From positions 1 through 8,617 of the forward strand of contig PUNR01000057.1 in the NCBI GenBank assembly GCA_003551805.1: DNA of 8,617 nt. The letters are read 5' to 3'. A program made the position numbers and the translations under genes. Positions 1-4,375 of this stretch are shown here, in pieces. This DNA comes from Loktanella sp. GTDB taxonomy: Bacteria > Pseudomonadota > Alphaproteobacteria > Rhodobacterales > Rhodobacteraceae. The notes under the pieces were generated by a model. The model did not search any database. It saw only the letters and a program-made list of their open reading frames with translations, and had not been told where the DNA came from. Each line of letters starts with the position of its first letter. The first letter of the stretch is position 1.

Positions 1-223
1 CAGTTTCTGCCGCTTCTGCATCGGTTCCGTCGGCGGGGTAGGGGTCGGCCTTGCGAAAACCGCTCATGTAATCGTCTGATTCTGCAGCGCCTGATTTCAT
101 CGCGGCCCGGTCGATCGCCTGCTCAAACCGTTCGGGCAGCGGCAGCTTGGTGCCGCGCCGCCCGCGCCCGACGATGACCTGCGCGGGGATATCGCGCCAG
201 TAAACGATTGTAACGTCAGGCAT
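1..223 (-). CDS. Virulence-factor-family (PF13769-like) small protein, 3' end cut off by the window
   Basis: This is a conserved small protein of unknown function; 74 residues are visible and the frame stays open to the window edge. It begins MPDVTIVYWRDIPAQVIVG and continues with a basic GRGRRGTKLPLPERFEQAIDRA stretch. That N-terminus resembles the short 'virulence factor' family (PF13769), which I know mainly as a conserved hypothetical gene of Rhodobacteraceae and relatives; the family name does not establish a role in virulence. No signal peptide or membrane segment is visible. The ATG at 221-223 is supported by an AGGGG ribosome binding site at 230-234, six bases upstream. It is divergent from the Ppx/GppA gene. 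The family call rests on recall of the N-terminal pattern only. Confidence 0.72.
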   Translation of the reverse strand, partial: MPDVTIVYWRDIPAQVIVGRGRRGTKLPLPERFEQAIDRAAMKSGAAESDDYMSGFRKADPYPADGTDAEAAET

Positions 224-427
224 GTGATTCCCCTTTGACCCAGTGCTGCGGTTCTAACATCGCAAAACCGTCACCATCGTCGGTTTTCGACATGCAACAG
301 GCAGTCTGCGACGGCAGCAGGCGGGGCTGCGATATTTTCACGCAAGAGTGTAGAAGTCCTGTATCGGGCTTGTCTTGTTGCCTGTGCCGCCTTACCTTCG
401 ACGTAACTCGAAATGGAGGGCGTACAA
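224..427. other. Divergent intergenic region between the PF13769-like gene and the Ppx/GppA gene
   Basis: This 204-base spacer must hold the promoters of both divergent genes, but I could not assign a convincing -35/-10 pair on either strand. It contains one clear inverted repeat, AAAACCG at 264-270 and CGGTTTT at 281-287, separated by ten bases. Short reading frames across it are shadows without a ribosome binding site or recognisable product. Confidence 0.6.
415..420 (+). promoter_or_regulatory. Ribosome binding site choosing the Ppx/GppA start
   Basis: GGAGGG lies seven bases before the ATG at 428. An in-frame ATG at 413 overlaps this motif and has no comparable site of its own, so 428 is the better start. 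Confidence 0.8.
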
Positions 428-1540
428 ATGACGCCCAAGCGTCCCAAAGGTGCGGGCGCGTTCCCCAAAGCGGTCGATAGCCCCGCGCCACAAAAGCCCG
501 ATCCGGCAACGCTTTACGCGGCGCTGGACCTTGGCACCAACTCTTGCCGGATGCTGATTGCCCAGCCCAAAGGCAGTCAGTTTCACGTCGTTGACAGCTT
601 TTCGAAATCCGTCCAGCTGGGACAGGGTTTGGAAAGCACTGGCCGTTTGTCGCGCGCATCGATGAACCGCACGATTTCGGCCATGCGGATCTGCCGCGAG
701 AAATTGCATCGCCACGGCGTGCAGCGCATGCGTCTTGTCGCGACAGAGGCGTGCCGCCGCGCGTTGAACGGTGGCCATTTCATCGCGCAGGTGCGCCGCG
801 AAACCGGGCTCAAGCTTGAAATCATCCGCCCCGAAGAAGAAGCGCGACTGGCCGTGATATCCTGCGCGCCCTTGGTCAGCGTGAACACCGAACAATTGCT
901 GGTCGTCGATATCGGCGGCGGGTCTACCGAACTGGTCTGGATTGATCTGACCAATGTGCCCAAACGCGAACGCCCCCGCGCCATCATGCGGTTGCATGCC
1001 GGTTTCAAATCCGACCCCGGCCCGTTTGCTGCTGCAAAAGTAGTGGACTGGATTTCTGTGCCCTTGGGGGTTGCGACCTTGCGCGACCAGTTCAGCGATG
1101 TTGATGACGACGCTGCGCGTTTCGCATTGATGAGCTGGTTTTTCGAAGAAAACCTCGAAGCTTTCGCGCCATCGGCCACAGCGCAGGCGCGTGAGGGGTT
1201 CCAGATTATCGGCACCAGCGGCACGGTGACCACTGTCGCCGCCAGCTATCTGGGGCTGAAACGCTATGACCGGACCAAGGTGGACGGATTGCGCATGACA
1301 TCCGACCAGATCGATGCGGTGATCCGCGACTATGTTTCGCTCGGGCCGGACGGGCGGCGCGCGGACCCGCGGATCGGCAAGGACCGGCAGGCGCTGATCA
1401 TGTCGGGGGCCGCGATTTTGCAGGCGCTGATGCGGCTTTGGCCAACTGACCGGCTGTCTGTGGCCGACCGCGGTTTGCGGGAAGGCTTGCTTTATGCCCA
1501 GATGTCTGCCGATGGGGTCTTGGAAGATGCCCCGTTTTAG
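428..1540 (+). CDS. Ppx/GppA family phosphatase (exopolyphosphatase or pppGpp phosphohydrolase)
   Basis: Members of this ASKHA-superfamily family hydrolyse terminal phosphates from inorganic polyphosphate or convert pppGpp to ppGpp; the sequence alone does not tell which. The product is 370 residues, close to the short single-module members and shorter than E. coli Ppx or GppA (about 500), which carry a C-terminal HD-like domain. Visible motifs are the first phosphate loop DLGTNS from D34, the EEAR segment at 137-140 that carries the presumed catalytic glutamate, the second phosphate loop VVDIGGGSTE at 159-168, and GTSGT at 262-266. The first 28 residues are a Pro/Lys/Ala-rich, probably disordered lead-in. 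It is cytoplasmic, with no signal peptide. rlmE starts 15 bases after its stop codon, which suggests co-transcription. Family confidence is high and substrate confidence is low. Confidence 0.92.
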   Translation: MTPKRPKGAGAFPKAVDSPAPQKPDPATLYAALDLGTNSCRMLIAQPKGSQFHVVDSFSKSVQLGQGLESTGRLSRASMNRTISAMRICREKLHRHGVQRMRLVATEACRRALNGGHFIAQVRRETGLKLEIIRPEEEARLAVISCAPLVSVNTEQLLVVDIGGGSTELVWIDLTNVPKRERPRAIMRLHAGFKSDPGPFAAAKVVDWISVPLGVATLRDQFSDVDDDAARFALMSWFFEENLEAFAPSATAQAREGFQIIGTSGTVTTVAASYLGLKRYDRTKVDGLRMTSDQIDAVIRDYVSLGPDGRRADPRIGKDRQALIMSGAAILQALMRLWPTDRLSVADRGLREGLLYAQMSADGVLEDAPF

Positions 1541-1555
1541 GGGTAAAGCCCTGTT

Positions 1556-2305
1556 ATGGTCAAAAAACCCACCACCAAGAATTCATCTGGACGCGGACAG
1601 CGCGACCTGCACGTCAAGGTCAAGACCGCCCGTGGGCGCAAGCTGTCGTCAACCCAATGGTTGCAGCGTCAGCTGAACGACCCCTATGTCAAGCGCGCCA
1701 AAATTGACGGGTATCGCGGTCGCGCAGCCTATAAGATTTTGGAACTGGACGATAAATACCGCTTTCTGGTGCCCGGCGCGCGGATCGTCGATCTGGGCTG
1801 CGCCCCCGGCGGCTGGTTGCAGGTCGCGGTCAAACGCGCCAACGCCTTGGGTGAACGCACGTCCAAGGCACAGGGCTATGTGCTGGGCATCGATCTGCAA
1901 GAGGTCGACCCGATTCCGGGTGCCGAGATTTACCAGCTTGATTTCATGGCTGATGATGCCGACCGCCAGGTCCGCGAATGGTTGGGCGGCAATGCCGATG
2001 TGGTGATGTCTGATATGGCGGCATCGGCATCAGGACACAAACAGACCGACCACAACCGTATTATCGCATTATGCGAAGCGGCGGCCTATTTCGCTTTTGA
2101 TGTGCTGAACGAAGGCGGCACGTTTGTCGCCAAAGTGCTGGCAGGCGGGGCAGAGGGCGATTTGCAAAAATTGCTGAAATCGCGCTTTACCAAGGTGGCC
2201 AATGTCAAACCACCGGCGTCACGGTCGGATAGTTCGGAAAAATTCGTTGTGGCAACGGGGTTTAAAGGGGCTGACCCTAGTGCTGATACAGATGCCGTTC
2301 TTTGA
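1556..2305 (+). CDS. rlmE: 23S rRNA (uridine2552-2'-O)-methyltransferase RlmE (FtsJ/RrmJ)
   Basis: RlmE methylates the 2'-OH of U2552 in the A-loop of 23S rRNA using S-adenosylmethionine, late in 50S subunit assembly. The 249-residue product has the SAM-binding motif DLGCAPGGW at 79-87 and the complete K-D-K-E catalytic tetrad of the family: K60 (in RAAYKILELD), D153 (in VVMSDMAASASG), K193 (in GTFVAKVL) and E228 (in SRSDSSEKF). It is about 40 residues longer than E. coli RlmE, mostly through a basic N-terminal extension (about residues 1-30) of a kind I associate with alphaproteobacterial members. The ATG at 1556 has only a weak purine-rich site (AGGGG at 1539-1543) overlapping the upstream stop codon, so translation may be coupled to the Ppx/GppA gene. 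The C-terminal ten residues are acidic and not part of the fold. Confidence 0.96.
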   Translation: MVKKPTTKNSSGRGQRDLHVKVKTARGRKLSSTQWLQRQLNDPYVKRAKIDGYRGRAAYKILELDDKYRFLVPGARIVDLGCAPGGWLQVAVKRANALGERTSKAQGYVLGIDLQEVDPIPGAEIYQLDFMADDADRQVREWLGGNADVVMSDMAASASGHKQTDHNRIIALCEAAAYFAFDVLNEGGTFVAKVLAGGAEGDLQKLLKSRFTKVANVKPPASRSDSSEKFVVATGFKGADPSADTDAVL

Positions 2306-2331
2306 GTATTTGCAGAAATAAGAAAATGAAG
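2304..2331 (+). repeat. Post-gene element, copy 1 (after rlmE)
   Basis: A GAGTATTT core overlaps the rlmE stop codon and is followed by a purine-rich tail ending AAATGAAG. It aligns without gaps to 4256-4283 after recA, with 19 identical bases of 28. I recall similar GAGTATTT-plus-purine tails downstream of many Rhodobacteraceae genes, but that is memory, not a search. No stable hairpin precedes this copy. Confidence 0.45.
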
Positions 2332-2339
2332 ATGCTTGG

Positions 2340-2936
2340 CTAGCTTTGCCCTGCTTCCCAGATTCCGAATTCGGCGCTGCGTTTTTGGTGCAGATGTGCC
2401 AGCACATCGGGTGAAAGTGTCAGTTGCATCGCAGGCGAGACGTTCTGTTGCTTCAGCGCCAGTGTCACGTTCAGTTTTGCTTCCAGAAAGGCCGTGATTT
2501 TGTCCCAAGCCTCGTAGCGGAACAGGTGTTCGGCACCGATAACCCCGCCATTGATCCGCAGGAATTTGTCCTGTGACCCGACGCTGGCAAAAGGGGCAGG
2601 CTCACCTTTGCAATATTCCAGCACGAAGTCATCAAAACTGATCCCGCGCGTGCTGTTTTCATGCCCGATCAAATCATCACGCGTGCGGTAGCGATACCAA
2701 CTGCCAAGCCAGTCAACGGGGTGACGGACAATTGCCATCAGTTCGGGCGTTTGTCCGCCAGCCTGGACGAAAAATGGCCGCAGGAATCGTTTGTAGCGAT
2801 AGCAGGGCGCGTGTTTCAAATGCGGTGGGTCGCGCAAAACCATAGAGGCGCGAGGGGCCAATGCGCCCTCTAATGCGGTTGAACCGGTTTTCGGAACTGC
2901 CAGTAAAACAAGGTTTTCTTTCCAGAAAACAAGCAT
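2340..2936 (-). CDS. Sulfotransferase-like protein (PAPS-dependent family)
   Basis: Members of this fold transfer sulfuryl groups from 3'-phosphoadenosine-5'-phosphosulfate (PAPS) to sugars, lipids or proteins. The 198-residue product carries both PAPS-binding signatures: the 5'-phosphosulfate loop VPKTGSTAL at 14-22, and the 3'-phosphate motif with R71 and S79 spaced exactly eight residues apart in IVRHPVDWLGSWYR. A HLKHA segment follows at 39-43. There is no signal peptide or membrane anchor, so it is probably cytoplasmic. It is short compared with the usual 250-300 residues, with little after the core fold. The acceptor is unknown. It stands alone, convergent with rlmE and divergent from recA, with no glycan or PAPS-synthesis genes beside it. 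I chose the ATG at 2936 over the in-frame GTG at 2942 because of ribosome binding site spacing. Confidence 0.83.
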   Translation of the reverse strand: MLVFWKENLVLLAVPKTGSTALEGALAPRASMVLRDPPHLKHAPCYRYKRFLRPFFVQAGGQTPELMAIVRHPVDWLGSWYRYRTRDDLIGHENSTRGISFDDFVLEYCKGEPAPFASVGSQDKFLRINGGVIGAEHLFRYEAWDKITAFLEAKLNVTLALKQQNVSPAMQLTLSPDVLAHLHQKRSAEFGIWEAGQS

Positions 2937-2945
2937 TTGCACGCA

Positions 2946-2951
2946 TCCTTT
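2946..2951 (-). promoter_or_regulatory. Ribosome binding site of the sulfotransferase-like gene
   Basis: On the minus strand this reads AAAGGA. It is nine bases from the ATG at 2936 but only three from the in-frame GTG at 2942, so it favours the ATG. Confidence 0.6.
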
Positions 2952-3033
2952 GGTAATCTTCAGTCTTTTTACGGTATAAACTTTTGCTTAACCACTGGCT
3001 GTTAGAAGTGAAGATGCAAATAGATCTTGCAAT

Positions 3034-3048
3034 GTTCCTGTTTTGATC
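3034..3048 (+). promoter_or_regulatory. Candidate LexA operator, imperfect (GTTC-N7-GATC)
   Basis: The sequence GTTC-CTGTTTT-GATC has one mismatch to the alphaproteobacterial LexA consensus GTTC-N7-GTTC. The T-rich spacer resembles spacers of known alphaproteobacterial boxes. It begins directly after a TTGCAA (3027-3032) that could serve as a -35, so LexA bound here would block RNA polymerase. I could not fix the matching -10 with confidence. Confidence 0.5.
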
Positions 3049-3060
3049 TCATGTAGTATG

Positions 3061-3075
3061 GAACATTAGGCGAAC
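3061..3075 (+). promoter_or_regulatory. Candidate LexA operator (SOS box), perfect GAAC-N7-GAAC
   Basis: GAAC-ATTAGGC-GAAC matches the alphaproteobacterial SOS box exactly (GTTC-N7-GTTC on the other strand). It ends 48 bases before the recA start codon, the expected place for LexA control of recA. Known biology is that LexA represses recA until RecA filaments on single-stranded DNA trigger LexA self-cleavage. Binding here is inferred from the motif and position. Confidence 0.68.
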
Positions 3076-3111
3076 AAAGCTTTGATTGCCCCTTCGCGGG
3101 GCGCATGGAAT

Positions 3112-3116
3112 AAGGG
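3112..3116 (+). promoter_or_regulatory. recA: Ribosome binding site choosing the recA start
   Basis: AAGGG lies seven bases before the ATG at 3124. The frame is open from 3082, but a start there would place this site inside the coding region and add 14 residues unlike any RecA N-terminus. Confidence 0.8.
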
Positions 3117-3123
3117 CAGGGTA

Positions 3124-4203
3124 ATGGCAACGGCAGATCTTTTGAAAATGATGGACAAGAAAACCGCAGACAAGGAAAAGGCACTGGAAAGCGCCTTGGC
3201 ACAGATCGAACGCCAGTTTGGCAAAGGTTCGATCATGAAGCTGGGTGGCCAGAACCAGATGCCCGAGATCGAGGCGACATCGACCGGTTCGCTGGGTCTG
3301 GACATTGCTTTGGGGATTGGCGGCCTGCCCAAAGGCCGCGTGATCGAGATTTATGGTCCGGAATCGTCGGGTAAAACCACGCTGACGCTGCATTCCATCG
3401 CGGAAGAGCAGAAGAAAGGTGGCATTTGCGCCTTTGTCGATGCGGAACATGCGCTGGACCCGCAATATGCCAAAAAGCTTGGCGTGAATCTGGATGAATT
3501 GCTGATCTCGCAGCCTGATACGGGCGAACAGGCACTGGAAATCGTCGATACGTTGGTACGGTCCGGCGCTGTGTCGCTAGTGGTGGTCGATTCTGTTGCC
3601 GCCCTGACACCGAAGTCCGAGCTAGAAGGCGATATGGGCGACAGTTCGGTCGGCGTGCACGCAAGATTGATGAGCCAGGCGATGCGCAAACTGACCGGAT
3701 CGATCAACCGGTCCGGCTGTATGGTGATTTTCATCAACCAGATCCGCATGAAGATTGGTGTGATGTTCGGCAGCCCCGAAACCACGACAGGCGGCAATGC
3801 GTTGAAATTCTATGCATCTGTCCGCCTTGATATCCGCCGCATCGGCGCGATCAAGGACCGTGACGAGGTGGTGGGCAACGCGACGCGGGTCAAAGTGGTC
3901 AAGAACAAGGTGGCACCGCCTTTCAAGCAGGTCGAGTTCGACATCATGTATGGCGAAGGCATTTCCAAAACCGGTGAGCTGCTCGATTTGGGCGTCAAGG
4001 CCGGCGTGGTCGACAAATCTGGTGCTTGGTTCAGCTATGGTGACGAAAGGATCGGGCAGGGGCGCGAAAACTCCAAAGTGTTCCTGAAAGAAAACCCCAA
4101 GATCGCCAACGAGATCGAGGACAAGATCCGTGCCGCCCATGGTCTGGATTTTGCGATGAAAGATACCGATAGCGCCACCGATGATGATATCGTCGAAATC
4201 TAG
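3124..4203 (+). CDS. recA: Recombinase A (RecA)
   Basis: RecA forms ATP-dependent filaments on single-stranded DNA, drives homologous pairing and strand exchange, and stimulates LexA autocleavage in the SOS response. The 359-residue product (E. coli, 353) is intact. It has the N-terminal helix with ALAQIERQFGKGSIMKLG at about 24-41, Walker A GPESSGKTT at 78-86, the catalytic glutamate E108 in FVDAEHALDP, Walker B LVVVD at 152-156, the DNA-binding L2 region around GSPETTTGGNALKFY, and an acidic C-terminal tail ending DDDIVEI. The start at 3124 gives the typical MATADLL N-terminus. Two LexA-like sites lie upstream and a hairpin lies downstream. alaS follows in the same orientation after 172 bases, an order also seen in other proteobacteria (in E. 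coli with recX between); no recX is present in that gap. Confidence 0.99.
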   Translation: MATADLLKMMDKKTADKEKALESALAQIERQFGKGSIMKLGGQNQMPEIEATSTGSLGLDIALGIGGLPKGRVIEIYGPESSGKTTLTLHSIAEEQKKGGICAFVDAEHALDPQYAKKLGVNLDELLISQPDTGEQALEIVDTLVRSGAVSLVVVDSVAALTPKSELEGDMGDSSVGVHARLMSQAMRKLTGSINRSGCMVIFINQIRMKIGVMFGSPETTTGGNALKFYASVRLDIRRIGAIKDRDEVVGNATRVKVVKNKVAPPFKQVEFDIMYGEGISKTGELLDLGVKAGVVDKSGAWFSYGDERIGQGRENSKVFLKENPKIANEIEDKIRAAHGLDFAMKDTDSATDDDIVEI

Positions 4204-4222
4204 GCGTGCTGATCCGGTTGGT

Positions 4223-4265
4223 GGCGGCGCAGCATTGTTGCGCTGCCTCCGGCGGGAGTACTTTG
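4223..4265 (+). terminator. Probable recA transcription terminator (two stacked hairpins)
   Basis: A ten-base-pair stem (4223-4232 with 4238-4247, two G-T pairs, five-base loop) is followed at once by a second short stem CTCC-GGCG-GGAG (4247-4258) and then a weak T-containing stretch TACTTT. The strong GC stem right after the recA stop suggests termination, but the T tract is poor, so partial read-through into alaS is possible. Confidence 0.5.
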
Positions 4266-4283
4266 GGAAAAAAGAAGGTGGGG
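4256..4283 (+). repeat. Post-gene element, copy 2 (after recA)
   Basis: A GAGTACTTTGGG start is followed by a run of A and a purine-rich AAGAAGGTGGGG tail. It shares 19 of 28 bases with the element after rlmE at 2304-2331. Unlike that copy, it is preceded by a CTCC-GGCG-GGAG mini-hairpin that overlaps its first bases. Confidence 0.45.
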
Positions 4284-4323
4284 ATTTCGGGGCGATCTTA
4301 GGTCTATCGGTGGACAGTGTTAC

Positions 4324-4345
4324 GCAGCACAGCTATCTGTGCTGC
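4324..4345 (+). promoter_or_regulatory. Perfect 9-bp hairpin in the alaS upstream region
   Basis: GCAGCACAG and CTGTGCTGC form an exact inverted repeat around a CTAT loop, ending 30 bases before the alaS start codon. A T-poor tail (GATCAAAGATTTT) follows, so it does not look like a strong terminator. CACAGC of the 5' arm (4328-4333) can also pair with GCTGTG at 4360-4365, which touches the weak ribosome binding site GAAAG (4365-4369). It could be a leader attenuator, an operator palindrome, or a second terminator for recA. Confidence 0.55.
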
Positions 4346-4375
4346 TGATCAAAGATTTTGCTGTGAAAGTGCGCC

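Noticed and set aside
216..659. Minus-strand open frame (147 residues) across the divergent spacer and start of the Ppx/GppA gene
   Set aside because: It overlaps the starts of both real genes, has no ribosome binding site and no recognisable domain.
392..997. Antisense open frame (201 residues) opposite the Ppx/GppA gene
   Set aside because: It is a shadow of a real gene with intact catalytic motifs; no family resemblance was seen.
2975..2980. TATAAA as the -10 of a recA promoter
   Set aside because: The best upstream partner (TTGGTA, 2950-2955) is 19 bases away and overlaps the sulfotransferase ribosome binding site; it would also place both LexA-like sites far downstream of the start. 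The support is too weak.
3622..4140. Antisense open frame (172 residues) opposite recA
   Set aside because: recA is unambiguous in this interval and the antisense product matches nothing I recognise.
4204..4375. A possible recX between recA and alaS, as in E. coli
   Set aside because: The gap is only 172 bases and holds hairpins and a repeat element, with no reading frame of suitable size.
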